Shown: positions 1 through 5,729, numbered from the stretch's first letter. The stretch: 5,896 nt of DNA from an uncultured Clostridia bacterium (GCA_947302865.1 CAMYWS010000077.1:1-5896), one strand, 5' to 3'. Made by a program: numbers and translations. The notes: generated by a model from the letters alone, not told the origin.

Positions 1-206
1 GCGCCCTTGTCCACCACGTTGATCTTGACGCTCTTGACGTCCAGCCGTTCAAGCGTTTCCAGAACGGTATCGCGGATCTGGCGTCCGTACTGATTCATCA
101 CGCTCGAGGTCAGCGTCAGTTCGACCTTGCCGTCGCCGGGCTCGACCGAAACGAGCGCGTCGCTGGATTCCACCGTGCCGGCGACAGCCGGCTTTTGAAT
201 TATCAT
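1..206 (-). CDS. citD: citrate lyase acyl carrier protein (gamma subunit), 3' end outside window
   Basis: Small acyl carrier subunit of citrate lyase, the cytoplasmic complex that splits citrate into acetate and oxaloacetate. It carries the phosphoribosyl-dephospho-CoA arm that shuttles the acetyl and citryl groups. The first 68 residues are present; the family is about 95-100 long, so about 30 residues lie beyond the window edge. The N-terminus has the family signature AGTVESSD at residues 9-16, with Ser14 aligning to the known prosthetic-group serine. The stretch ends in VVDKG, matching the conserved V-x-DKGALD region. The ATG at 206 is chosen because AGGAGG (minus strand, 218-213) lies 6 nt upstream; an in-frame ATG at 212 touches that SD and is too close. 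As the first gene after a promoter it probably heads a cit operon (citE and citF would be expected further left), but this is outside the window. The assignment is confident from sequence memory. Confidence 0.93.
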   Translation of the reverse strand, partial: MIIQKPAVAGTVESSDALVSVEPGDGKVELTLTSSVMNQYGRQIRDTVLETLERLDVKSVKINVVDKG

Positions 207-223
207 GCGCATCCTCCTTCTTT

Positions 224-239
224 TACGGGAAACCCCGTA
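224..239 (-). other. small hairpin in the citD leader
   Basis: TACGGG (224-229) and CCCGTA (234-239) form a perfect 6-bp stem with a 4-nt loop just inside the predicted citD transcript. No U-tract follows on the minus strand, so it is not a terminator. It may act as a 5' stabilising hairpin or be incidental. Confidence 0.35.
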
Positions 240-248
240 TTTTAGTAT

Positions 249-277
249 ATTATACCACGTGCTGCCGGGTTTTGAAA
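249..277 (-). promoter_or_regulatory. extended -10 promoter of citD
   Basis: On the minus strand a perfect TATAAT (254-249) is preceded by TGG (257-255), an extended -10 element. The hexamer 17 nt upstream, TTTCAA (277-272), is a poor -35, as is common for extended -10 promoters. Transcription would start near 242, giving a leader of about 36 nt. The weak -35 fits control by an activator, but no recognisable operator for a citrate regulator was identified. Confidence 0.75.
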
Positions 278-375
278 GACCCAAATTGAATTTTTATGCG
301 AAATTGTGAAAAACGACGCATCAAAAAGCGCGCAGCTTTCCGGGCTGTTTTGACAAGGTGACGCGCACATCGGCG

Positions 376-404
376 TTGTTTTTTTCGCGAAGGTGTATTA
401 TACT
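376..404 (+). promoter_or_regulatory. promoter of the ATPase operon
   Basis: TTGTTT (376-381), a 17-nt spacer and TATACT (399-404) form a plausible sigma-A promoter. The start would fall near 411, about 20 nt before the ATG at 432. The long reading frame can be extended upstream to a GTG at 393, but that GTG lies inside this promoter, which argues against it as the start codon. The leader is too short for a yybP-ykoY manganese riboswitch, which precedes some related ATPase genes. Confidence 0.6.
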
Positions 405-431
405 GTAAACAATATCAAAGGAATCACACGT

Positions 432-2834
432 ATGAAGAGACACGCGACTGAACAAAAAACGGATCCCGCCGTGCTGCGGATCCCGACTGCGCCGCCGAAA
501 GGGACGGTCATGACGCCGCCGGAAGGACTGTCGTCCGCAGAGGCGGCGAAACGCGCTGCGTCGGGAAACGGCAACCGGCAATCGGCGCAGCCCGGCAAGA
601 GCGTCGCGCGGATCCTTTCCGATCATTTCTTCACACTGTTCAATCTTCTGAATTTCGCGCTGGCTGCATGCCTTGCGCTGGTCGGATCCTGGCGCAACAT
701 GCTCTTTTTAGGCGTGGTTTTTTCCAACACGCTGATCGGAACGATCCAGGAACTCCGCGCCCGTGCCATGCTGAAAAAACTGCGTCTTCTGAACGTCCGG
801 ACCGCCTGCGTGATCCGTGACGGCAGGGAACAAAAATGCCCGCCGGACGAGCTTGCGCTCGGCGATCTCGCGGTGTTCCGCATGGGCGATCAGGTCCCGG
901 CTGACGCCGTGATCACAGAGGGGATCTGCGCTGTGGACGAGTCGCTTCTGACCGGCGAGAGCGAACCGGTCGCGCATAAACCCGGCGAGCTTTTGATGTC
1001 GGGAAGCTTCCTGACCGAAGGACGGGTGACCGCGCAGCTCATCGCGGTCGGCGATCAGGCGTATGCCGCACGGCTGACGCGTGAAGCAAAGCGCATCCGT
1101 TCGCCCCGTTCCGAACTGATGACGGAGCTCAACAAGCTCGTTTCTCTCGTCAGCAAGCTGCTTGTTCCGATCGGCGTCATTTTGTTTCTCGAGGAGTACT
1201 TTTTGCTGAAATCTCCGACCGCCGACGCGATCCCGAAAGCGGTCGCCGCCATGATCGGCATGATCCCGGAGGGGTTGATCCTTTTGACGTCCGTTGCGCT
1301 GACCGTCGGCGTGATCAAGCTCGGGCGGCGCAAAACGCTTGTGCAGGAGCTGTTCGGCATCGAAACGCTCGCACGGGCGGACGTGCTTTGCGCGGATAAG
1401 ACAGGTACGCTGACGACCGGCGAAATGACGTTCGACAGGTTCATCCCGCTTCAGGCGGAGGAAGAGGAGCTTCGCGCAAAAACCGCGGCGTTTCTGTCGG
1501 CGTTTGAAGCGAGTTCCGGTACGCTGCAGGCGATCGCCGCGGCAGTCGGAAAAAAACCGGTACGACAGACGACGGTCCTGCCGTTCTCCTCGGCACGCAA
1601 AAAATCCGCCGCGTCGTTCCCGGACGGAAAAACGCTGATCCTCGGCGCGCCGTCGTTCGTCACGGAAGAACCGATCCCGGAAGCGCTTCAGGCGACGGAG
1701 GAGGGGTACCGCGTACTGCTGCTTGCCGAGGCGGACGGAGAGATCAGCGACGAAACCCTGCCGGAAGTCACGCGGCTTCTCGGATTGGCGCTGCTGAAAG
1801 AAAAACTTCGTGAAAACGCAAAGGAAACGCTCGAATGGTTTATGCAGGAAGGCGTCTCTGTACGGATCATGAGCGGAGATGACCCGCGCACCGTCGCAAA
1901 GACGGCGCGCGCGCTCGGGCTTGGAGACGACATACAATTTGTGGACTGTGCCGCACTTTCGGATGATGAGCTTCGTGCCGCGGCAAAGGACAATGTGATC
2001 TTCGGACGGCTCACGCCGGACAGAAAGCGGATCCTCATTGAAGCGCTGAAGGCAGAAGGACATCACGTCGCCATGACGGGCGACGGCGTCAACGATATCC
2101 CGTCACTCAAGGCGGCGGACTGCTCCATTGCGGTAGCGGGCGGCGCGGAGGCAACCGAGCATGCCGCGCAGATCGTACTGCTGAATAAGGATTTCAACGC
2201 TTTGCCCGCGGTGGTTGCGGAGGGGCGCAGGGTCATCGGCAATGTCACGAGGACCGCGTCGCTGTTTTTGCAGAAGACGCTGTACTCGTTCGCGCTGAGC
2301 GTTTTGAACATCCTGATTGCGCTGTTCCTGCCGCTGCACTATCCGTTCCAGCCGATCCATCTGACGCTGATCAGCATGCTGACGGTCGGCGCGCCGTCGT
2401 TCTTCCTTGCGCTGGAGCCGAGCAATGAGCGCGCTTCGGGACATTTTCTCAAGCGCGTACTTCTGAAAGCCGCGCCGGGCGCCGCAGGCGTGGTATGCTG
2501 CGCGCTGTCGGCAATGATCGCAAACTATTACGGCACGCCGGACGAGATCGCGTCCACGATGGCGGTGCTGTCGGCGGGGGTCATCGGACTCGGCAATCTG
2601 ATATTGACCTGCCGTCCGTTTTCAAAGCTGCGGATCGCGGTCTGCGTATTGATGAGCGTCGGGTTTGTATGTGCTGCCGCATTCCTGCCGAACGTGTTTG
2701 CACTCAACGTATACGAGCTGACGGCGCGGCATTGGATCATGCTCTCGGCGATCACGGCAGCGGGCGTCGCGGTTCTCATCCTCGGCACGCTGACGGTCAC
2801 GCCGCGTGTCAAAAAACTGGAATCAGAACGGTAA
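432..2834 (+). CDS. cation-translocating P-type ATPase (Exp7-like, PEGL subgroup)
   Basis: Integral membrane pump of 800 residues that would couple ATP hydrolysis to cation transport. Domains in order: cytosolic N-terminus (1-60); TM1-2 (about 66-106); actuator domain with TGES at 174-177; TM3 (about 240-258); TM4 (about 266-296) with PEGL at 279-282; phosphorylation motif DKTGTLT with Asp322; a compact nucleotide-binding domain (about 340-450); SGDDP at 481-485; hinge GDGVND at 550-555; and six C-terminal helices (about 609-788). The PEGL motif in TM4 and the SLFLQKT/PSFFLALEP region match a Firmicutes subgroup related to pneumococcal Exp7 (from memory). There is no heavy-metal CPx motif, so it is not a copper or zinc pump. 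The usual nucleotide-binding KGA(P) reads LGAP (404-407). The ion is unknown; calcium or another divalent cation is inferred. ATG 432 has AAAGGA 9 nt upstream. First gene of an operon; the next gene begins 11 nt after its stop. Confidence 0.92.
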   Translation: MKRHATEQKTDPAVLRIPTAPPKGTVMTPPEGLSSAEAAKRAASGNGNRQSAQPGKSVARILSDHFFTLFNLLNFALAACLALVGSWRNMLFLGVVFSNTLIGTIQELRARAMLKKLRLLNVRTACVIRDGREQKCPPDELALGDLAVFRMGDQVPADAVITEGICAVDESLLTGESEPVAHKPGELLMSGSFLTEGRVTAQLIAVGDQAYAARLTREAKRIRSPRSELMTELNKLVSLVSKLLVPIGVILFLEEYFLLKSPTADAIPKAVAAMIGMIPEGLILLTSVALTVGVIKLGRRKTLVQELFGIETLARADVLCADKTGTLTTGEMTFDRFIPLQAEEEELRAKTAAFLSAFEASSGTLQAIAAAVGKKPVRQTTVLPFSSARKKSAASFPDGKTLILGAPSFVTEEPIPEALQATEEGYRVLLLAEADGEISDETLPEVTRLLGLALLKEKLRENAKETLEWFMQEGVSVRIMSGDDPRTVAKTARALGLGDDIQFVDCAALSDDELRAAAKDNVIFGRLTPDRKRILIEALKAEGHHVAMTGDGVNDIPSLKAADCSIAVAGGAEATEHAAQIVLLNKDFNALPAVVAEGRRVIGNVTRTASLFLQKTLYSFALSVLNILIALFLPLHYPFQPIHLTLISMLTVGAPSFFLALEPSNERASGHFLKRVLLKAAPGAAGVVCCALSAMIANYYGTPDEIASTMAVLSAGVIGLGNLILTCRPFSKLRIAVCVLMSVGFVCAAAFLPNVFALNVYELTARHWIMLSAITAAGVAVLILGTLTVTPRVKKLESER

Positions 2835-2845
2835 CGGAGATTCAT

Positions 2846-3172
2846 ATGGCTTCATCAAAAGAGTTTGTGCAGTTTGTTTTGGAACAGCTTTCCGCGCTCG
2901 GGGACGTGTCGGTTCGCCCCATGATGGGCGAATACGTGCTGTACTGCCATGACCGGGTCGTGGGCGGGATCTACGACGACCGGCTGCTTTTGAAACCGAC
3001 CGCGTCTGCGCTTGCGCTGATGCCGGACGCCGGACGGGATATCCCGTACGAAGGCGCAAAGGAAATGCTGGTCGCGGACGTGGACGACGCGGAACGGACC
3101 TGCCGCGCGGTCGAAGCGATCGCTTCCGATCTGCCCGCGCCGAAACCGAAGAAACGAAAGGAACGCAGATGA
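2846..3172 (+). CDS. TfoX/Sxy N-terminal-domain protein
   Basis: A 108-residue cytosolic protein made of a single TfoX N-terminal domain. The helical start (residues 5-18) leads into the characteristic RPMMGEYVLY strand region (24-33), followed by GGIYDDRLLLKP (40-51) and the IPYEGAKEML segment (66-75). In gamma-proteobacterial Sxy this domain is fused to a second, C-terminal domain and promotes competence. Stand-alone versions like this one are common in Firmicutes and their role is not established, so a competence role should not be assumed. The C-terminus is strongly basic (KPKKRKERR, 100-108). ATG 2846 is chosen because CGGAGA sits 6 nt upstream. The same frame is open back to 2495, but that part overlaps the ATPase gene. 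Its stop overlaps the Nudix start (ATGA), implying translational coupling. Confidence 0.85.
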   Translation: MASSKEFVQFVLEQLSALGDVSVRPMMGEYVLYCHDRVVGGIYDDRLLLKPTASALALMPDAGRDIPYEGAKEMLVADVDDAERTCRAVEAIASDLPAPKPKKRKERR

Positions 3173-3717
3173 AGCACGATACGGAACAGCTTTGGGAATA
3201 TACGGATACGGAGTGGCCGATGACCTATACCGACCATGACCGGCCGATCGTCCGCGCGATCGTGTTTGACGACGCGGGGTATTTTTATTTCGTGCGTGTT
3301 CAACGCGACGATCAGTTCGGAAAGGCAACGCTGGTCGAAACGTCCGGCGGCGGCGTGGAACCGGGGGAGGTTCTGATCGCGGCGATCCGACGCGAGCTTC
3401 GTGAAGAGCTCGGCGCGGACGTGGACGTGATCCGAAAGATCGGCGTTGTCAGCGATTACTATAACCTGATCCACCGGCACAACATCAACAACTATTATCT
3501 TTGCAAAATCCGATCCTTCGGCGAGAAGCATCTGACCGAGGACGAGATCGACTGTTTCCACCTGTCCACGCTGCGCCTTTCCTATGAGGACGCCGTCTCC
3601 GAGTACGGGCGCTGCGCCGATACGCCGCTCGGACGCCTGCTCCGTCAGCGCGAGCTGCCTGTGCTGCTCCGCGCGAAAGAAATACTGGAAAGACTGTCGC
3701 CAGCAACCGGTGAATAA
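3169..3717 (+). CDS. Nudix hydrolase
   Basis: A 182-residue cytosolic hydrolase of a nucleoside diphosphate linked to another moiety. The Nudix box is complete and canonical at residues 61-83: Gly61, Glu67, Arg75-Glu76, Glu79-Glu80 and Gly82, the residues that position the divalent metals. The usual PGGG entering the box is SGGG (59-62). The strand IVRAIVFDDAGYFYFVRV (27-44) and the region after the box (VVSDYYNLIHRHNINNYYLCKI) fit the family fold. Substrate cannot be told from sequence; nucleotide-sugar, ADP-ribose or oxidised-nucleotide cleavage are all possible. The ATG overlaps the TfoX-like stop codon and has AAAGGA 6 nt upstream. Last gene of the three-gene operon; an intrinsic terminator lies about 105 nt downstream. 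Confidence 0.9.
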   Translation: MKHDTEQLWEYTDTEWPMTYTDHDRPIVRAIVFDDAGYFYFVRVQRDDQFGKATLVETSGGGVEPGEVLIAAIRRELREELGADVDVIRKIGVVSDYYNLIHRHNINNYYLCKIRSFGEKHLTEDEIDCFHLSTLRLSYEDAVSEYGRCADTPLGRLLRQRELPVLLRAKEILERLSPATGE

Positions 3718-3719
3718 CT

Positions 3720-3805
3720 TTTGAAACAGAGAGCCGCTGCGTGACAGGAGTGCGGGAAGATTCGGCAACCCGAACCGTTACCGCCGACCGATCCTCTCTT
3801 TCAAA
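3720..3805 (+). other. possible folded RNA in the 3' UTR of the ATPase operon
   Basis: TTTGAA (3720-3725) and AGAGAG (3728-3733) pair with CTCTCT (3794-3799) and TTCAAA (3800-3805). This gives a 12-bp long-range stem with a 2-nt bulge (A3726, C3727). The enclosed 60 nt contain a hairpin UUCGG/CCGAA (3761-3765/3770-3774) with a CAAC loop, and a possible GCGG/CCGC helix (3752-3755/3781-3784). A short GAC-GGAA-GUC tetraloop hairpin (3807-3816) and then the terminator follow. No promoter was seen just upstream, so it is probably a 3' UTR element of the operon. It was not matched to any known RNA class. The reading frame through it (3741-3992) runs into the riboswitch and is not thought to be coding. 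Confidence 0.4.
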
Positions 3806-3820
3806 CGACGGAAGTCAGTC

Positions 3821-3845
3821 AAAAGGAGCCGCAAGGCTCTTTTTT
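3821..3845 (+). terminator. intrinsic terminator of the ATPase-TfoX-Nudix operon
   Basis: GGAGCC and GGCTCT pair around a GCAA tetraloop (3831-3834) and are followed by a run of Ts to 3845. The upstream A-run (3821-3824) pairs with the T-run, so the element could also work weakly in the other direction. It insulates the operon from the next promoter, 50 nt downstream. Confidence 0.9.
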
Positions 3846-3894
3846 ACTGTGTATGATCCGAGAAATGAGATTACTGCGTCACATCAAACCGAAG

Positions 3895-3923
3895 TTGACA
3901 AAGATCAATCCGTATGGTATGAT
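3895..3923 (+). promoter_or_regulatory. strong sigma-A promoter of the riboswitch operon
   Basis: A perfect TTGACA (3895-3900), an exact 17-nt spacer and TATGAT (3918-3923) preceded by TGG (3915-3917), so the -10 is also extended. This is the best promoter in the window. Transcription would start near G3930, exactly at the first base of the aptamer's P1 helix. A strong promoter followed by an attenuator is the usual design for riboswitch control. Confidence 0.9.
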
Positions 3924-3929
3924 CTCCCT

Positions 3930-4016
3930 GCCTATAAAGAGTGCGCGAGAGACAAGCTCGTTGACCGCACGACAACCTGCCCCATGGGGTAAGGTGCCAA
4001 AGCTTGACCGATGGGT
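3930..4016 (+). promoter_or_regulatory. SAM-I-clan riboswitch aptamer, compact (SAM-I/IV-variant-like)
   Basis: Fold by eye: P1 3930-3935/4011-4016 (GCCUAU/AUGGGU). P2 3941-3945/3966-3970 (GUGCG/CGCAC) continues as CGAG/CUCG (3946-3949/3957-3960). P3 3975-3978/3992-3995 (ACCU/AGGU) is topped by a C-G-rich hairpin. A pseudoknot joins the P2 loop CAAG (3953-3956, extendable to CAAGCU) to CUUG (4003-4006, AGCUUG). Compared from memory with the Thermoanaerobacter tengcongensis SAM-I aptamer, the core strings AAGAG (3937-3941), CAACC (3973-3977), GGUGCCAA (3993-4000) and GAUG (4010-4013) are kept. The equivalents of the ligand-contacting G11, C44, A45, U57, G58 and P1 U7/A87/U88 are also kept. P4 and the P2 kink-turn of SAM-I are absent, which points to the SAM-I/IV-type variants. 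Two deviations: G43 is A3972, and the C8-G86 pair is A3936/G4010. The ligand is inferred to be SAM. Confidence 0.7.
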
Positions 4017-4047
4017 TTGATCAAAAACGCGAATCAGCACCCGTCGG
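4008..4047 (+). promoter_or_regulatory. antiterminator helix of the riboswitch
   Basis: CCGAUGGGU (4008-4016) pairs with ACCCGUCGG (4039-4047) over 9 bp. The helix continues inward as UUGAU (4017-4021) with AUCAG (4033-4037), leaving one bulged base, C4038. It uses the 3' strand of P1 and the 5' strand of the terminator, so it excludes both. Ligand-stabilised P1 would release the terminator, giving an OFF switch. Confidence 0.8.
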
Positions 4048-4064
4048 GTTCGATGGGTGCTTTT
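4036..4064 (+). terminator. riboswitch-controlled intrinsic terminator (attenuator)
   Basis: AGCACCC (4036-4042) pairs with GGGUGCU (4055-4061). The stem extends inward by four more pairs, including one G-U, to a GGUU loop (4047-4050), 11 bp in all. UUUU then GUGUG follows. CGAUGGGU occurs both in the aptamer (4009-4016) and in the terminator's 3' arm (4051-4058), so the two copies compete for the same partner strand. Confidence 0.85.
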
Positions 4065-4102
4065 GTGTGCTCCGAATAGGTAAATCTCTTTTCGGAGGAC
4101 AC
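4065..4102 (+). promoter_or_regulatory. hairpin burying the Shine-Dalgarno sequence of the 4107 gene
   Basis: Bases 4065-4076 pair with 4091-4102 in 11 of 12 positions, with one G-G mismatch (4069/4098). The loop is 14 nt (4077-4090). The 3' arm contains the whole SD GGAGG (4094-4098). In a read-through transcript this stem would block ribosome access, so there may be translational control in addition to attenuation. Confidence 0.6.
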
Positions 4103-4106
4103 AAAC

Positions 4107-4448
4107 ATGCGAACCATTCTGAACCTGCTCAAAACAAAAGGAAACATCAACGTCTTTCTTTGCAGCAAAGCCGTCTGCGATCTGTTTTTGCAGAACGCGG
4201 AACAGGAGGGCTTTGTTTTTCGTGACGGCAAAAAGCCGACAGAATCGCCGTATAACGATCTCATTGCCGTCCATCACGATTTCACGATCGGGCATCACGG
4301 ATTCGTCGGACATGAGGCGTTTCGCCTGAACGGCAAAATGAAACCGGTCGTTCCGACTGTCTGGATCGACTATGCGAAATATCTTGCAGGCGACCGGAAA
4401 TACGTCATCCGCCGTGACAGACCGAGCCGCGTTTTCCGCGAAAGGTGA
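4107..4448 (+). CDS. hypothetical protein, first gene under the riboswitch
   Basis: I do not recognise this 113-residue protein. It has no signal peptide or membrane segment and looks cytosolic. The N-terminal half (residues 13-37) reads like a strand-helix unit that ends in a stretch with aromatic residues and a GKKPTESPYND turn (41-51). The middle is rich in histidine: five His between 55 and 68, with paired HH at 55-56 and 62-63, which could bind metal. The C-terminus is basic (from about residue 93). ATG 4107 has GGAGG 8 nt upstream. The stop lies within 10 nt of the next gene's start, so the two are co-transcribed and probably linked in function. Its position directly behind the attenuator makes it the immediate regulatory target. 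The overall layout loosely recalls small accessory proteins of Firmicutes, but this is only an impression. Confidence 0.75.
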   Translation: MRTILNLLKTKGNINVFLCSKAVCDLFLQNAEQEGFVFRDGKKPTESPYNDLIAVHHDFTIGHHGFVGHEAFRLNGKMKPVVPTVWIDYAKYLAGDRKYVIRRDRPSRVFRER

Positions 4449-4453
4449 AGATC

Positions 4454-5230
4454 ATGGAACGGTCTTCGGTTGTGATCCATGTTCCGCACGCGTCGACATT
4501 CATTCCGGATACGGAACGCGGCGCTTTTCAATGCGATCCCGATGACGAGCTTTTGAAGACGACAGATCATTACTGCGACGAGCTGTTCTGCGGCTGTTAT
4601 CCGTCCGTCGTTTTTCCCGTCAGCCGGCTTGTCTGCGATCCGGAGCGGTTTCGTGACGACAAACAGGAATCCATGTCCGCGGTCGGAATGGGCGCCGTAT
4701 ACACACGCACGCACAGCGGCGCCGTCCTGAGACATGTCGATGATGCTTCCCGTGAACGGATCCTTCGGACGTACTATGACCCGCATCATAAAGTATTGAC
4801 GGATACAGTGCAGGAAGTCCTCGATCGGAACGGTCGGTGTCTGATTGTGGACGGTCATTCTTTTCCTGCAATACCGCTGTCGTATGAACCGGATCAAAAG
4901 CCGCAGCGTCCGGACTTTTGCATCGGGACGGATCCGTGCCATACGCCGGATGATCTGACCGAAACGGCCGTTCGCTTTTTGAAGACGCGCGGGTATTCGA
5001 CGGCGATCAATGCGCCGTTCGCGGGTACGATCGTTCCGATGCGCTTTTATCAAAGAGACAAGCGCGTCGGTTCGATCATGATCGAGATCAATCGCCGCCT
5101 TTATATGAATGGAGACGGAACACGAAGCGAGAGATTCTTATCGATCCGTGCGGACGTGCAGGCATTGTTGAAGCTTTTTTCCGAAGTTATCGGACAAAAA
5201 CGCTTATGTTCCGATTTATGGGACAGATGA
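4454..5230 (+). CDS. N-formylglutamate amidohydrolase-family hydrolase
   Basis: Cytosolic hydrolase of 258 residues from the N-formylglutamate amidohydrolase (FGase) family, metal-dependent enzymes that cleave N-acyl amino acids. Family blocks in order: VVIHVPHAS (6-14, His12); DHYCDELF (38-45); SRLVCDPERFRDD (57-69); YYDPHH (107-112); the IVDGHSFP block (131-138, Asp133 and His135); INAPFAGT (185-192); and IMIEINRRLYM (208-218, Glu211, Asn213, Arg214). All the blocks I know from the family are present, and the length is normal. In histidine degradation the family member HutG releases formate from N-formylglutamate. No hut genes are visible here, and control by a SAM-type riboswitch suggests a different N-acyl substrate (inference). 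ATG 4454 is preferred because AAAGGTGA (4441-4448) is 5 nt upstream; the GTG at 4445 overlaps the previous stop and is a less likely start. Confidence 0.88.
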   Translation: MERSSVVIHVPHASTFIPDTERGAFQCDPDDELLKTTDHYCDELFCGCYPSVVFPVSRLVCDPERFRDDKQESMSAVGMGAVYTRTHSGAVLRHVDDASRERILRTYYDPHHKVLTDTVQEVLDRNGRCLIVDGHSFPAIPLSYEPDQKPQRPDFCIGTDPCHTPDDLTETAVRFLKTRGYSTAINAPFAGTIVPMRFYQRDKRVGSIMIEINRRLYMNGDGTRSERFLSIRADVQALLKLFSEVIGQKRLCSDLWDR

Positions 5231-5306
5231 TGTCGGATAATAGAGCCGAAGAAAGGAAACAGGACGCCTTGCTTCGCAAGAATTCATCTTTATGAGGAGG
5301 TTCACC

Positions 5307-5729
5307 ATGCGGTACTATGAGGTAACGGCAAAGTGCGGACACGTCGGCAGAGGGTACTACATCCCGATCGGGTTTGCCGTCAGAGCGGAAACGGCGTCGG
5401 AAGCGGCTGCGGCAACGCGGGATTATCCCAGAGTGAAGCACGATCACAAGGACGCGATCCTGTCCGTAAGGGAAGTGGACCCATTCGAGTACGACGATCT
5501 CCGGGAGGTGAACCGATACGATCCCTATCTGCGGTGCAAAAGCAAGCGGGAACAGATGCAGGAGTACGACGCCGTCTGTAACCGCATCGTGGAGGAAAAG
5601 CGCAGCAGTGTTTGGACGGAAAAGGAACTCTCCGAGAAGGCGGTGTACGACGGCAAGAAGCGGATCCGGAACGTAAGACGGTACGCAAGAGAACTGGCTG
5701 CCGTATACGCGATGCGGGAAGCGATCTGA
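5307..5729 (+). CDS. conserved-looking hypothetical protein, 140 aa
   Basis: Function unknown. The N-terminal part (residues 1-70) looks like a small alpha/beta domain: strand MRYYEVTAKCGH, strand IPIGFAVRAETA, then helix SEAAAATRD, then PRVKHDHKDAILSVREV. A CGHVGR motif (10-15) and Cys77 might take part in metal binding, but a full zinc ribbon is not evident. The C-terminal half (75-140) is helical and highly charged, with many Lys, Arg and Glu, and may be a coiled coil or nucleic-acid contact. ATG 5307 is chosen over the in-frame ATG at 5292 because a perfect AGGAGG (5295-5300) sits 6 nt before it, within the longer frame. It follows the hydrolase gene by 76 nt with no terminator, so it may be read through from it. 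Only 16 nt separate it from the EF-hand gene. Confidence 0.75.
   Translation: MRYYEVTAKCGHVGRGYYIPIGFAVRAETASEAAAATRDYPRVKHDHKDAILSVREVDPFEYDDLREVNRYDPYLRCKSKREQMQEYDAVCNRIVEEKRSSVWTEKELSEKAVYDGKKRIRNVRRYARELAAVYAMREAI

Noticed and set aside
283..293. Palindrome AAATT-G-AATTT upstream of the citD promoter
   Set aside because: It is only 11 bp and AT-rich. It could be an activator site, but there is nothing beyond its position to support that.
350..355. Perfect TTGACA upstream of the ATPase
   Set aside because: No acceptable -10 lies 16-18 nt downstream; TTGTTT/TATACT at 376-404 fits better.
708..2066. 452-residue open frame on the minus strand
   Set aside because: It is antisense to the ATPase, whose catalytic motifs are unmistakable. 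It has an Arg-rich composition typical of GC-rich shadow frames, no recognisable domain and no good SD.
2495..2845. N-terminal extension of the TfoX-like frame
   Set aside because: It overlaps the ATPase C-terminal helices out of frame. The SD and the start of the TfoX homology both point to ATG 2846.
3741..3800. Resemblance to part of a cobalamin riboswitch core (GGGAA and CCGCC-like strings)
   Set aside because: The region is too short, the spacing is wrong, the conserved GCCACUG-type strand is missing and no downstream gene is positioned for control.
3741..3992. 83-residue plus-strand open frame
   Set aside because: It runs through the terminator, the promoter and the aptamer and shows no protein family features.
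3879..4313. 144-residue minus-strand open frame across the leader and the 4107 gene
   Set aside because: It is antisense to a promoter, a riboswitch and an attenuator that explain the DNA better, and it has no recognisable domain.
5209..5241. Possible promoter for the 5307 gene (GATAAT at 5236-5241)
   Set aside because: No -35 at usable spacing; the nearest candidate is 21 nt away and a poor match.
5268..5280. Hairpin CTTGC-TTC-GCAAG between the hydrolase and the 5307 gene
   Set aside because: The stem is short and has no T-tract, so it is not credible as a terminator.
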